Source of the DNA: Doris montereyensis
Lineage: Eukaryota; Mollusca; Gastropoda; Nudibranchia; Dorididae
DNA: 64,000 bases
Assembly (NCBI GenBank): GCA_037039925.1
Contig: JAXRKP010000353.1
Coordinates: 65,001-129,000, forward strand
Direction of reading: 5' to 3'
A model generated the notes under the pieces. That model was not told the origin of the DNA and searched no databases. It was given only the letters and a program-made list of their open reading frames with translations. Both the position numbers and the translations under genes were made by a program. Shown here piece by piece: positions 46,196 to 58,706 of the stretch. How positions within the stretch are numbered: the stretch's first letter is position 1; every line of letters starts with the position of its first letter.

Positions 46196-48668
46196 GCCTG
46201 CATGCTGCTTTTTCTTAGATCTAAATGTTTCTTTTTCTTAGGTCCAAATGCTTCTTTTTCTTAGGTCTAAATGCTTCTTTTTCTTAGGTCTAAAAGCTTC
46301 TTTTTCGCAGGTTGAAATGCTTCTTTTTCGCAGGTTGAAATGCTTCTTTTTCTTAGGTCGAAATACTTCTTTTTCGCAGGTCTGAATGCTTCTTTTTCGC
46401 AGGTCTGAATACTCCTTTTTTGCAGGTCTGAATGTTTCTTTTTCAAGGGTCTGAATGCTTCTTTTTCGTAGGTCTTAATACTTCTTCGCAGATCTGAATG
46501 CTTTCCATAGGACTGAAATTGAATACTTCTTTTTCCGTTGGTCTGAATACTGAATGATTCTTTTTCGCAGGTCTCACACAAATGCTTTTTTCTTTCCATA
46601 GAACTGAAATCTTTTTCCGCCTGAATGATTCTTTTTTGGTCTGAATTCTGAATGATTCTTTTTTTTAATGATTCTTTTTCACAGGTCGATTCTTAATGAT
46701 TCTTTTTCACACGTCTGAATGATTCTTTTTCACACTGAATGATTATTTTTCTGAATGATTCTTTTTCACACATCTGAATGATTATTTTTCACACATCTGA
46801 ATGATTCTTTTTCTGAATGATTATAGGTCTGAATGATTATTTTTTCATTTTTCAATAGGTCTGAATGATTCTTTTTCACACATCTGAATGATTCTTTTTC
46901 AATAGGTCTGAATGATTATTTTTCACACGTCTGAATGATTCTTTTTCACACGTCTGAATGATTCTTTTTCACACGCCTGAATGATTAGGTCTGAATGATT
47001 CTTTTTCACACGTCTGAATGATTCTTTCACACGTCTGAATGATTCTTCTTTTTCAGGTCTGAATGATTCTTTTTCATAGGTCTGAATGATTCTTTTTCAA
47101 TGGAATGATTCTTTTTCTTGAATGATTCTTTTTTTCTGAACACAGGTCTGAATGATTCTTTTTCAGGTCTGAATGATAGGTCTGAATGATTCTTTTTCAT
47201 AGGTCTGAATGATTCTTTTTCATAGGTCTGAATGATTCTTTTTCATGCTTCTTTTTCACAGGTCTGAATGATTCTTTTTCACACGTCTGAATGATTCTTT
47301 TTCAATAGGTCTGAATGATTCTTTTTCACACATAGGTCTGAATGATTCTTTTTCAATAGGTCTGAATGATTCTTTTTTTCAATAGGTCTGAATGATTCTT
47401 TTTCACAGGTCTGAATGATTCTTTTTTTCAATAGGTCTGAATGATTCTTTTTCACAGGTCTGAATGATTATTTTTCAATAGGTCTGGTCTGAATGATTCT
47501 TTTCACAGGTCTGAATGATTCTTTTTCATAGGTCTGAATGATTCTTTTTCACAGGTCTGAATGATTCTTTTTTAGGTTCTGAATGATTAGGTTTTTCAAT
47601 AGGTCTGAATGATTCTTTTTCAGGTCTGAATGATTCTTTTTTCAGGTCTGAATGATTCTTTTTCACAGGTCTGAATGATTCTTTTTCAATAGGTCTGAAT
47701 GATTCTTTTCAGGTCTGAATGATTCTTTTTCAGGTCTGAATGATTCTTTTTCAGGTCTGAATGATTCTTTTTCAATAGGTCTGAATGATTCTTTTTCAGG
47801 TCACATCTGAATGATTATTTTTCTTTTTCATAGGTCTGAATGATTCTTTTTCACAGGTCTGAATGATTATTTTTCACAGGTCTGAATGATTATTTTTCAT
47901 AGGTCTGAATGACGTCTGAATGATTATTTTTCACAGGTCTGAATGATTCTTTTTCACAGGTCTGAATGATTCTTTTTCACAGGTCTGAATGATTATTTTT
48001 CAATAGGTCTGAATGATTCTTTTTTTCTGAATGATTCTTTTTCACAGGTCTGAATGATTATTTTTCAATAGGTCTGAATGATTATTTTTCAATAGGTCTG
48101 AATGATTATTTTTCACAGGTCTGAATGCTTCTTTTTCATAGGTCTGAATGATTATTTTTCACATAGGTCTGAATGCTTCTTTTTCACAGGTCTGAATGAT
48201 TCTTTTTCACACGTCTGAATGATTGATTTTTCACAGGTCTGAATGATTCTTTTTCATAGGTCTGAATGATTCTTTTTCATAGGTCTGAATGATTTTTTTT
48301 CATTCTTTTTCATAGGTCTGAATGATTCTTTTTCATAGGTCTGAATGATTCTTTTTCATAGGTCTGAATGATTCTTTTTTCACAGGTCTGAATGATTCTT
48401 TTTCATAGGTCTGAATGATTCTTTTTTCTGAATGATTTTTCACAGGTCTGAATGATTCTGAATGATTCTTTTTTTTCAATTCTTTTTAGGTCTGAATGAT
48501 TCTTTTTCAGGTCTGAATGATTCTTTTTCATAGGTCTGAATGATTCTTTTTCACAGGTCTGAATGATTCTTTTTCATAGGTCTGAATGATTCTTTTGAAT
48601 GAACAGGTCTGAATGATTCTTTTTCATAGGTCTGAATGCTTCTTTTTCACAGGTCACAGGTCTGAATG
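46196..48668. repeat. Satellite, 23-24-bp unit in CLIP intron, acceptor-like
   Basis: About 100 units of GGTCTGAATGATTCTTTTTC followed by ACA or ATA. The first ~300 bases use a GAATGCTTCTTTTTCGCAG variant. Many copies present a pyrimidine tract followed by CACAG or ATAG, the layout of a 3' splice site. Units with deleted blocks are common. Confidence 0.96.
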
Positions 48669-48669
48669 C

Positions 48670-51600
48670 TTCCTTTCAGTCGGTCCACACACCCACAGTT
48701 TTGTAGAATTGAATGAGTTGAATCCTCTTTTCCCACTTTCATTTCCCCACTGTTGTATGGGAGACTCTCATCTTGCTTGTAACTTGCACTACATGACTTT
48801 GGCTGCTGGGTTGGGCAGTCCACATGCTTATTCCTCACCAAACTCTAGATTTTGTTTCTGCCTTGTTACTGGGTTTGAGGGAGGGTTGTAAGTAAAAGGT
48901 TACTTAGTGATCTATTACATACTTATTTTATCAAGTCTAGTTTATCTTAAGAATTTTATTCGATGACGAATGTTAGCATTGTAGTTGTAGGCTTTGGTAC
49001 CTATAGCCATTCCTTGAGCTCAATGTTGTTAAATCCAAACCTTGCTAGCCTTAACTTGCCTGTAACTTTTTCTTTCCACGTCTTACAAGTTCTTACCTTT
49101 CATTGATGTTTTGGAATGCTCTGTTGATGTTGGATGCCATCAATGTTGTTCTTCATTTTTTAAAATCTTTTCTTCCAAGTTGGATGGACTAACAAAGATG
49201 AGAACAAAACATTTGAGCAGCAGTACTTATATGAAGGTTTAAGAATGCTTAATTAGATCTTGAATGGCTTTTGTTGCTGTCCTTTTTACTCACCACCCAT
49301 TCATGGCGCTTCAAGTTCAGTATTTTCCAATGCAGAATTTAGGCACTTTGACATGGAACTCATGGCTCATAGTCAATGAAGGAGTTACTTGAACATTACG
49401 CTGCTTGTGCTATGAGACCCGTGAAAACCAAATCATTAGAAAAAAGTGTGAAATAATACTTCTCTATGTATTAAAAACGGATCGATAGATTTTTCTCATG
49501 CAAGTTGTTATTTTTGGAAGTAGGGCCGTTCACAAGGGTATCTTTGACCAACCTTTGAACAAGTGTTCTAGTATGAGGCTTGTTGTATAATAGAGTAAAC
49601 TGGGAGTAATTTGAGGTGATCATAAGTCTGATGTGTGTGGATGTCAAATATACAGAGGCGAAAACAGGCATCTTGAAATCTTTCTGGACATTTAAGTGAA
49701 AAGTGTGACAATTGAAAATTATGTTGAAAAGGTATACATAAGGACCACTAATTGCAAGTTAGGTAAAATGCATTATAGTCATGTATAAGACATCTTCCTT
49801 CCTTCCTCCAGCTCTTTCTGAAAACTCCCCACCAACAGCAACAAAAGAGAAAAAAACCCTCTATAAATGGGAGCATTGCGAATTCATAATATACTACTCA
49901 AAGACAGACAATTTCTAGGAACAAAATGGGATCATGTTAAGACCCATGTTACTAATGGGATGACAAATCAACAAGGATTTTACAGAACATTTTGGGATGA
50001 AAACAAGTACAAACGTTTATCATAATTGGCAGTGAAAAACCAGAGTGAATAACTAGCCTACGGGAAAAAGTTCAAAATTTTATGCGACAATATAAAATAA
50101 ATTTATTGATAATGAAATCAGACAGCTACGCAATGTAACAGCCAAGATGCACGTTAATCAAAACAAATTCCAAAGTATACAAACCATTCTTCAATTCTCA
50201 TATATTGAACGGCCATGTTCTCTATGAAGTCATAGATATATTCTGTCACTTCTCTTGAATGTTGTGAAATGTTGACTTACTATAATGTAAAAGCCCAATA
50301 TTGAAAATCGTAATGTTGGTCTCACCCTCTTGACAGTCTCACACTAGGCTTGGAACTCTTGAATTGGCTGCATGTACTTTGTTGTGCTGCATTTTGATTT
50401 GTTTCGTAGTTTTTAAGTAGAGTTTTTTCTCATATATATTCAAACTTAATTCAGAATTCATTTAGAAATTGCTTTTTTTGATCTGTTAAAAAAAATTGTT
50501 GTATCAAAAAAAATAACTATTTCAACTCTCTGTAATAATTGTTATTGTAATAGAAATGTATTTACTATTCTAATCATTAAGTAATTGTTAAAAAAAACAA
50601 TTTTCACAGATGATATTCTTTCAAATAATTAACATTTTGACTCTTTTACGGTTATGGATATTGTTGTTTACTCTTTGTTCACACTGATGTTTTGATAATT
50701 TTGTTACTAATTTCATGCTACTGCTTTCATTCTATTATTTCTCCTACTAACTTTTCCAATACTTTTGAATGAAGTTTCCAAAAGCAGTTTTGTCAAGATG
50801 TTTTAACAAGGTGGCACATTTAAAACAAATTATATACATTCATTCAGCATCTCTATTAAGCATTGATAGAATTAGGTGACTAATGATGGGATAGCCATTC
50901 ATCCATTAAAGCTTCTTGTCCTACGGAGCTTTGGCTAGCATGATAGGAACTTCTTGTGTTGTGTGTTTATGATAAAAAGATGTATACCCCAAGATAGTTT
51001 CAGTATTCGTGAAGATTTGAGGCTCGACTCCTGCTATCAGTCAGTAAATAAATTCCAATTCAAAAACATTGTTTTTGCCAGTGTGGTCATTCCATTATTA
51101 TTCTTGTTTATATCTTTTAATTCAAGCAACAGATTTTTCATCACTGTAGAGTTAGCATTTTTCTTAATAGAAATATCTGCAAGTACTCTTGTCATAGGGA
51201 AATTGTATTCTAAAGTTAAGGGGGCATAAGCCATGTTGAAAGAGCTGATTTTCCTCTGTATATAGTTTATTTTTAAGGAGTGGTACGGAAAAACACCTAA
51301 ATTTCATCTAATTTTCAAGTATTTACTTTAATTGTGCCACCTTGCAGCATTCCACCACTGAATCATCCTTACAGGTGCTTGAATGGTTTTCATGTCTTGC
51401 ATTTAGACCAGCATTCGCATTAGACATTTTACGTGATTCTGATCATCGTTTTCTCTTGTCTCTGTTTTTCTTGTTTGTTATTTATACATAATGATGCCCT
51501 GATTCTAAATAATGTTAAGATATACACCAAGTTGGTTTTTGATTTTCAAAGAACATTTTTTTTTTTATCTCAAGAGCTTGATACAGTGCAGCACGGTTAT

Positions 51601-52985
51601 GTTGGAACTCGTCCAGGTTGTGTCAATGAGTTTTTAGATAGCAGTGAATTTGTGATTTCCACGTCAGCGACTTTTCATAGATTTAGGGACTTCAAAACAA
51701 ATCAGCACCGTTTTAAGGCAGTGTTTGAAGGGCACATAATTGCACTGAACAGCAAACTGTTTTGTTTTTTAGCACCTGCTCCCACTAAAGAATATTGCCT
51801 TGTACATGTGCAACTAAGGGGGCTAAGTTGCTATTCTTTTACCTCCTAACCTTTTCCCCCATGTAAAATACTGAAATTTAAGGGTTTTTGTATGTTACTT
51901 TGTTAACATTTTATGGGAGTTTGGTAGATTGAGATTTCCGTTTTGGGGTTAGAGAAAGGTGGATTGGTGGTACAAAGAAAATAGAGGGATCAAAAACAGA
52001 CGTAGAGAAAAGTTTGAGGTGGGCGTGAATTTGGGGGTTTTTTTCATGTTCGAGATTCGCGTGCTGCACTGTAAGCATAAGATTGTTATGACAGCATTTC
52101 AACATTTGGGGACGGGTAAAGTGACAAAATGTAATAGAATAGTTTTATCCGTCATTGTGTTGAGCAGGAATTTGAAGAGATATTGTGAAAGAAAAATTGA
52201 TTCGTATTTCATTATGTTGTAGCCAGCAGCTATGGGCAACTTGATAGATCTGGCAAACTGGTAACAAATGAGAGAAAAAATGACAGGACATGGAACAGAT
52301 TTTGGACAAAATCAAGCGTGCATTGAAATAATAAGAATGGGGAGAAAGGAATTGTTTTTGGGCGTAAGTTATAAGGGTTTGCCCAAATGTCTTTCATTCC
52401 TTTTCCCTTCCCAGCCCCCACTCCTTCCTGTTATCTATTTCCATCGGTTTGTTCTTACTATGGGTGTACGGTTTGAATTGATGGAAACTTTTGCACCTGT
52501 CAGTGACAAACTTTGCTTTATTCACACCTGCATGGTACTTCACCAGCTGGCATTACATAATAACTATCTTCAGGTGTGTCGGGTATGGGGTTTCTTGTTT
52601 GCTTTTCATTTAGCTCAACCTTAAAGGGTTTTCAATATTTATTATTAACTTATGTAGTACATAACAATAATGATGTTCAAAGAGCTTAGTGTTCTGGTTT
52701 GTTACCCATCACTATCTGTGTCTCAAGACTAACATTTTTTTTTTATCTCTTATATAATAGCTCATGGGTCAAAGTTCATGGGACATTTGGTTTTCAATTT
52801 TAGAACTGATGGAAGGAAAGTAAAAACAGAAAAAAAAATAACTTGTCTTGTTTAGATCGGTTTGGTTTTTGTTGCTGTGGGAATTGAGCTAAGTAACACG
52901 TGGTAATTGACAGGTTTGGGTGGTGCATTGATGTCTAGTTCCTATGGTGTGTAATTTCTAATATCACTTGTTGCACTGTGTTTAG
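48670..52985 (+). other. CLIP intron, unique
   Basis: More than 4 kb without an exon that I can support. AT-rich, with scattered T and A runs. Confidence 0.5.
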
Positions 52986-53048
52986 GCTTCCAAAACAGGT
53001 CAGCGACCGAGCACTCTTAACTTGTCTGCTACCACCGCTGCGTTACAG
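52986..53048 (+). CDS. CLIP1: CLIP-170-like protein, short exon F
   Basis: The acceptor TGTTTAG ends at 52985 and the donor GTGAGT begins at 53049. Twenty-one codons read ASKTGQRPSTLNLSATTAAL and Q. This is the equivalent of the short segment just before the coiled coil of CLIP-170, where TTALQEALKEK is seen in vertebrates; here TTAALQ leads into [12 protein letters not shown] of the next exon. Phases are 0/0 and the frame is clean. Confidence 0.88.
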
Positions 53049-54595
53049 GTGAGTGCTGGTCTCATTCACCAATGAGTTTCATGTGTAGTTTGAAAGGTGA
53101 AGGGTCACAGACTCAGGAGATGTGTCAATGATTACGGATAGATAGGTGGAATTTGATTGCCAACAATTTCCTGGCGAAGGCCTTAAAATATCACCATTTC
53201 CAGGCATTATGCTGGTCTCAAGCTCTTCTACCCGTCTTTTAATTGAGATGAGACCTTTGAGCTCTGAGAAGAACCCTTTAATCAGCATCAGACTTATTCT
53301 AGGCCTCAGCTGGTTGTGCCAGCTATGGTGCCTGTGGCTTAATCACTGTGACTATCTGGAATAGCGTAAGGCATTAACACATTGGGTGCTACTGAAATCT
53401 CTTGAACACCAACTGGTTTGCTTTGCTTTATGGCACTGTGTGCTGTTCTTTGCTTGGGCTGTCTTTCTCGGTGTCTCACAAGCAGGGACAAAGACAGCGA
53501 CAGTCAGAGAGTGTAGGTTTGAGGACTGGCCATGGTGACTTTCGCTCAATCCTAATCCCAATATGCTATCGGTATGACTTCCGTTATGGATGTGTTATGA
53601 AGAGAAAATAAGCAATTTCTGTGTAGTCTGTTACTTGGAGGGTGTAAAAACCTGAGAGATTTACCTGGCATAAGACGTTCACACCTGTCATAATAGGAGG
53701 CAACAGTTCATGCATTCAGAATGTCTTTACATCATCTCTAGTTTTCTCAAGGAAGGTGCCTTTTTTTTTTAAAGACACGATAGTGATTTTGGTTGGGTTG
53801 CTTTCTTTAGACACAGTAGGAAGTTATTTTGTTGACCAAAGTCAGCGGGCCCCCTTTAAGGTGTTTATGAGAATATGCTTGACACTGGACAGATCCATTC
53901 ACAGTTGTAGTTTTGTCAGTCCACAGTGTTAGGTAGGCATGCAGTGGTTTTTAAGGATACAAATTTCCGTGAGGACAATTTCTTTTCATTATTGCAATGA
54001 TTGAGCAAGACAATAAACCACAATGGAAACATCTTATTGAACAGGAGATTAGGGTACAGATGATGATCTAGGGTCTATATTTTTCTATGATAAAGATGTG
54101 GGAAATAATGAATGTGCTTCTATCTTTTCAGGCATATCGGCGTAAGGCCTTTTATGATGTAGTTTAGCATGAACATCTTTTAACCTTCTCATAGGCTACC
54201 ATACATTATTAATTCAATTCTCCTCACCACAGTTGTTATGAGTTGAATTTAAATTCTTCACATTTGTTGTGAGTGGGACGTTTTCAGTTGGTTTTCTACA
54301 TCTTCAGATTCAAGTGTCCTTCAGACTAAAAAAGGGTTTTCACCTCCAGACATTTCTCTCTTTTCTTGCAGGACCTGTTTTGCGTTCTTCTGGTTATTTT
54401 TTTTTGCTCTGTTGGCACACATGTAAATTGCAATTGTATTTGCAAAAAAAAATCACATTGTTTTACAAAGCAGGAAATCAGTCATGGCTTATCATTATTC
54501 ATCCTGAATGGTCACACTAAAAGAGTCATCAAAACCTTTCAAATCAGTCATTCTCAGTTTTGTCAGCACATTTCATCTTTTCAGCCATTAACTTG
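53049..54595 (+). other. CLIP intron, nothing recognised
   Basis: No exon or repeat family was supported. Confidence 0.45.
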
Positions 54596-54599
54596 CCAT

Positions 54600-54860
54600 G
54601 CTTTGTGGTTGTAAGTCCCATGAAGTTGGCTAATCAGGAGTAGAGTCCTAATTTTTCTAGGCATGTGGCGTAACTTGGTAGTTTGCCATTGCTTTCCCCA
54701 CGCTTCCTTTATTTTCGCCAACTCTGAATAGGCCTAGCCACCCATTTCGCTGCAGGGTCAACAGGAGGGCCAGAATAACTTTGTCCAGACTGGGAATCAA
54801 ACTGGCCTCTTGGACGGTAGCCTGTCGAACTACATCCTGAGCTACTGTGTTAGAGTATAG
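54600..54860 (-). mobile_element. SINE family B copy
   Basis: The - strand reading starts with a tRNA-like TAACACAGTAGCTCAGGATG and GATTCCCAGTCTGGACAAAG. It has CTGCAGCGAAATGGGTGGCT, AAAGCAATGGCAAACTACCA and ATGCCTAGAAAAATTAGGAC. These match the copy at 41085-41500 in order. Confidence 0.85.
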
Positions 54861-55853
54861 AGATAAAAATGAATTTAGAATCGCACGTGTTGGTAGAGTA
54901 AATTTACGTCAAATATGTAAATCTCGATCCCTTACACAAGTCTCCGCAAAGTGGCCGAGGTGAGCACTCATGCGCCACCTTGCTACAAACACCACACAGC
55001 ACTTCTTTCCTTTTGTGTTGGCTATTACGGGAGGTCGGCTGCTAGATTCTTATTTGTTTGTTTGTTTAATTCTATGGTAGTATTTTAGTAAAGGTGGGCC
55101 TTTTTTATTATTATACATATCATTTGGGCTTCTGTTTGCCCCACACTACTCATTTACACCAAGTTGAAATGGCCCTGAGTTGTGAGATCTCAAAATAGGT
55201 CACATTTGAGTACCTTACTAGTCCCATGTATGTTTCCTCCACAATCTCCCCATTTTAATTGTTTTGTTTCCTTCACAGAAGATGCACATTTCTTTGGATT
55301 TGTGTGGAGTATATACCTATAATAATCAACCAACAGTTAACACTTTTCAAGTCTAACAGAAGTATTGGGCTCTATCGTTTCTTTTCTTTTCTATTTTTCT
55401 TCTACAAAGCTAGAACATTCTTCTTAGTAGCTTCCCTGTTCCACTCCCTCTATGATATAACCTCATACATGTTCTCTGAACTCAATCCAATATTATTCAT
55501 GTGACTTGTGCTACATTTCAGGCCTTACGCCCATGCTATTAAAATTAAACTTCTGTGTCATGTGATCAGAGAAAATCTGTTGAATGAAATGAAATGTAAA
55601 AATGCACACAATGAAAGCAGTTCTTCTTAGATATAGAAAAATTACCTCAAATTAATCTTGTCACTTGATGTTTTGCAAGTTTTGAAAACTAAATGGTTAA
55701 AAAAAAATCCTACGGCTGAGTCGCCAAACATGGAAACCTGGAACTAGGGTTGAGTGAGTTACGTCCTTGTTACATTCGCCAACTAACGTTGGTAATTATT
55801 TGGCACGCGATAAGCTAAACATGGGTGGTGTATTCTGTCTCTGTGTTTTACAG

Positions 55854-55952
55854 AAAGCTCTGAAGGAAAAAGAGGAGCACATTGAGCAGCTGCTTCGCGA
55901 AAGAGACTTAGAGAGGTCAGAGGTCGCCAGGGCTGCAGCACATGTAGATGAG
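55854..55952 (+). CDS. CLIP1: CLIP-170-like protein, start of coiled coil (exon G)
   Basis: The acceptor TTTTACAG ends at 55853 and the donor GTAAAA begins at 55953. It encodes [20 protein letters not shown], then [13 protein letters not shown]. ALKEKxxHIEQLLxERDLERxEVA is the start of the CLIP-170 coiled coil, which drives dimerisation. Phases are 0/0 and the frame is clean. About 1 kb of SINE-free intron lies upstream, and a SINE fragment lies just downstream at 55990-56085. Confidence 0.95.
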
Positions 55953-55989
55953 GTAAAACGTTAACACAATTTTATATGTACGTATGTAC

Positions 55990-56085
55990 TGTGTACACTA
56001 AAGATACTTTAGCTGGTTACAGGGCAGTGTGAGTAACACTAAAGATCCTACCAAAAACCGCAGAGATCACCTTAGATTGCCTTCC
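55990..56085 (+). mobile_element. SINE family A 3' fragment
   Basis: Contains a GTTACAGGGCAGTGTGAG block and CCTACCAAAAACCGCAGAGA with TCACCTTAG, the 3' part of the family A body. The head is missing. Confidence 0.75.
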
Positions 56086-56191
56086 CGGATGGAAAATACT
56101 CTAGCATGATCACTTCTCATAGAATGAAAGTATGCCACAGATTTTTCACTTTTCATATTACACTTTATTCTGACCTTTTTTCTTCTTTAAG

Positions 56192-56338
56192 GCTGAAGGT
56201 CAACTTAGCTCGTTGAAGACTGAACAGGAAACGGTTAAAATTTGAGGCAGAAGAGGAAATGTGCAATTTTAAACAGAAAATACAAGATCTGGAGGGCGAA
56301 AAGCAAGAATTGAACGCCTTCCTAGAGGAAGAGAAACG
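56192..56338 (+). CDS. CLIP1: CLIP-170-like protein, coiled-coil exon with +1 frameshift (exon H)
   Basis: The acceptor TTTAAG ends at 56191 and the donor GTACTT begins at 56339. The first frame reads AEGQLSSLKTEQETVKI and stops. One base on, EAEEEMCNFKQKIQDLEGEK and QELNAFLEEEKR continue the coiled coil. The exon is 147 bases where 146 are needed to join exon G (phase 0) to exon I (phase 2), so exactly one extra base is present, probably in the AAAA/TTT run at 56237-56243. Both halves have heptad character (many E/K/L), so a consensus error or a recent mutation is more likely than a wrong exon. Confidence 0.88.
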
Positions 56339-56766
56339 GTACTTCTCTTTTTAGCTTCTTTTTTTTTTAATTTGTCTCAGATTTGTCAGCTTGTAGTTCA
56401 AATTTGTCCAAGCGTCTCTGCTATGTTCATGTCTTCATATTAGTTAGGTTTGCATTGTATAAACAAGTTTTGTCATTATGTGCTCTTGAATGATAATTTC
56501 ACAAAGGTTTAAAAAAAAAAAAAAAAAAAATTATGGTGCAGTTTCTGAAAATATTGTCATTCATTATCATTTTTTATTTTTTATTTTCTTTGTTGTATTT
56601 TAAAAGTGATGATAAAAAAAACAAACAAATTTTACCTTTGAAACTTTTTTAAATTCATATATTTTCCCAAATTGATCATGTTTTAGGGAAACTTGTAGTT
56701 TTAAATGAGATACATCAATTGTTTAGCATTTCAAATGAATTTTATTTCTTTGTGTTTTGTGTACAG

Positions 56767-56821
56767 AAAAGTGGAAGATTTGCAGTTTCAGTTGGAGGAA
56801 GAAGCTTTGAAAGATGAAGAT
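56767..56821 (+). CDS. CLIP1: CLIP-170-like protein, short coiled-coil exon I
   Basis: The acceptor GTGTACAG ends at 56766 and the donor GTGAGT begins at 56822. The phase-2 join completes Arg, then KVEDLQFQLEEEALKDED follows. EEEKRKVEDLQFxxEEE across the H/I junction matches the conserved CLIP-170 coiled-coil segment. A G run in the intron at 56834-56845 lies just after the donor. Confidence 0.93.
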
Positions 56822-57336
56822 GTGAGTATAATGGGGGGGGGGGGGTCCTGCGATCAGTTTAATTAATCACTGTGTCAAAGACAAAATTCAAATCCTTTTT
56901 TAGATGTTTACTTCTGTGCTATTGTGGGTTGGGTTTTTTTGTGCAAAAACAAAATTGTTAGCTTCTTTGCAAGTAGATTGGCAATTTGTTTTAGAACGAG
57001 TTTAATTAACAGGCCATTAAAACTATTCGATTATATGTGATTAAGGGACTACTTTGAAATGTAATTTAGATGGACTTTGCAACTAATTTGACCATTACTT
57101 CAGAGTGTGCTGAAAATCTTGTGGGTATGAAAAGGCTTTCTCCTCATTTCTCATACCGTTGTAAAAATGTCATTGCAGTTTTGCTATATTATATGAAGTA
57201 ACCATCATTATACCTCTACTCTGCTGGTGAAACGAAACTCAGCAATTGCCTTTTTAGTTCTTTTTAAAAAATTATTATTGAATAGTCTTACGGTGTAACT
57301 CCCTTGTTGATTCATTTATTCATTGCCCTCTCCTAG

Positions 57337-57572
57337 CCCAAATCTGCAGCAGACGACTTCCAGGTTAAAGAGCTGGAGAGGCAAGTGAAGAAAGAGAAGG
57401 AAAAAGCCGACAAATTGGATAACGATGTGGCAGAGCTGAAGGCCAAACTGGAGAAACAACAGAAAGCAACTGGCACCGCCGAGGATGCCCAGGCCACCTA
57501 CCTGGACCAGATTGAAGAGCCTACAAATTGACTCACAGAGGCAAAGTCAAAACCCTTGGAGCCAGATTGAAG
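57337..57572 (+). CDS. CLIP1: CLIP-170-like protein, coiled-coil exon with damaged 3' end (exon J)
   Basis: The acceptor TCCTAG ends at 57336. The first 61 codons are clean: PKSAADDFQVKELERQVKKE, KEKADKLDNDVAELKAKLEK and QQKATGTAEDAQATYLDQIE. After GAAGAG (57519) the frame meets TGA at 57529-57531. Downstream residues (KLT, then TEAKSK, then TL and ARLK) appear in alternating frames, consistent with two or three small indels, before GTATTG at 57573. KELEQxxxxEKxKADKLxxELE is the corresponding region in CLIP-170. The donor and exact 3' end are less certain than the acceptor. Confidence 0.85.
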
Positions 57573-57790
57573 GTATTGACATTTTCTCATCAACTGACAC
57601 AGTATTGACATTTTCTCATCAGCTGACACGATTTCTTTCAGCTGACACAATTGTCCAAAACCCTTGGTATTTTCTTTTTTCAGCGGCTCAAGGTTTGACA
57701 TTTTTCATCAACTGACACAGTATTGACATTTTCTCATCAGCTGACACGATTTTTTTTCGATTTCTTTGTCCACAACGGACTTGGTATTTT
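57565..57790. repeat. Local duplications after CLIP exon J
   Basis: GTATTGACATTTTCTCATCA with (A/G)CTGACAC occurs about four times in whole or part (57571, 57601, 57690s, 57720). CTTGGTATTTTCTTTTTTCA occurs twice (57664 and 57780). The first copy begins at the exon J donor itself. Confidence 0.8.
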
Positions 57791-58322
57791 CTTTTTTCAT
57801 AAGCTCTTTGAAACTTTTAAAGGGTGACCTTACCCTTCACCTTCATTCATATACCTGCTTCGTCATCATTGTTTGTCGCGAACGAATAATATTCTCCATC
57901 CTTTCTTCCTTTCTTGTCCTTGGCCAACTCATTCAGATCATTCCAGCCAGGACCTCTCACTTCTTTCAACACCTCGTCTCCATGTTGCCTATGGCCTTCC
58001 CGTTCTCCCTGGTCCTTGTGGGTTTTCCTGCAATGTCATTTTTGCAACCTACAGGTTTGCTGTTCAAAGATCACGTAATGTTCTTTATTCAAGTATATCC
58101 ACTAGAACTATGTCGTAAACATTTCATTTACAGTACGCAAATGTAACGATATGAGAAGACCAGTGCACCAGAAGTAAGCATCTGAGACTAGAACTCTTAT
58201 AGATGAGTCAAGAGTATTTGGAAATAGGAGCATAACCTTTGTTATCTATCCTGCTATCTCTTACATTTAATCTAATCCATTCCGTCATGTTTTCACTTTG
58301 CTGAATCCGTCTCTGCCACCAG

Positions 58323-58439
58323 ACTAGCCAAGTCAGCATAGAGTTGGACGAGAAGGCCAACCAAGTACGAGATTTAGAAGATCAGATAGCAAGACAGAAG
58401 AAAGAGATCAGCGGATTGTCCCAGCAATTCACAGAAGTG
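58323..58439 (+). CDS. CLIP1: CLIP-170-like protein, coiled-coil exon K
   Basis: The acceptor CCACCAG ends at 58322 and the donor GTAAGT begins at 58440. Thirty-nine codons read TSQVSIELDEKANQVRDLED, then QIARQKKEISGLSQQFTEV. The heptad pattern (I, L, V, L, I spaced by E/K/Q/R) is typical of the CLIP rod. Sequence identity with CLIP-170 is weak here, so assignment rests on position, phase 0/0 and coiled-coil character. The frame is clean. Confidence 0.85.
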
Positions 58440-58670
58440 GTAAGTAGCCTCCTTTTATTTTCATCTTCTGGTTTTGCATGGGTCAGAATGCTGTACACAT
58501 GTACCTTCTTTGTTAATATCTGGAAAATGAAATTGTTTTTGTTTTATTTGGGATTTTATTTGTGCATTAAGCTCTCATGGACTCACTTGAACTCTTTTGT
58601 GGAGAGCCTGTTGAAGAATGATGCATCATGTATCTGTAATTTGGAACATGAACTCGCAAGCACACGCATG

Positions 58671-58706
<36 letters not shown>

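Noticed and set aside
51433..51849. 138-codon + strand frame in the CLIP intron
   Set aside because: It is the longest intronic frame not in a repeat, but it has no motif, no convincing splice sites and an AT-rich Phe/Leu composition expected by chance.
57766..58146. 126-codon + strand frame between CLIP exons J and K
   Set aside because: Hydrophobic Phe/Leu/Ser composition typical of pyrimidine-rich intron sequence before an acceptor; no homology seen.
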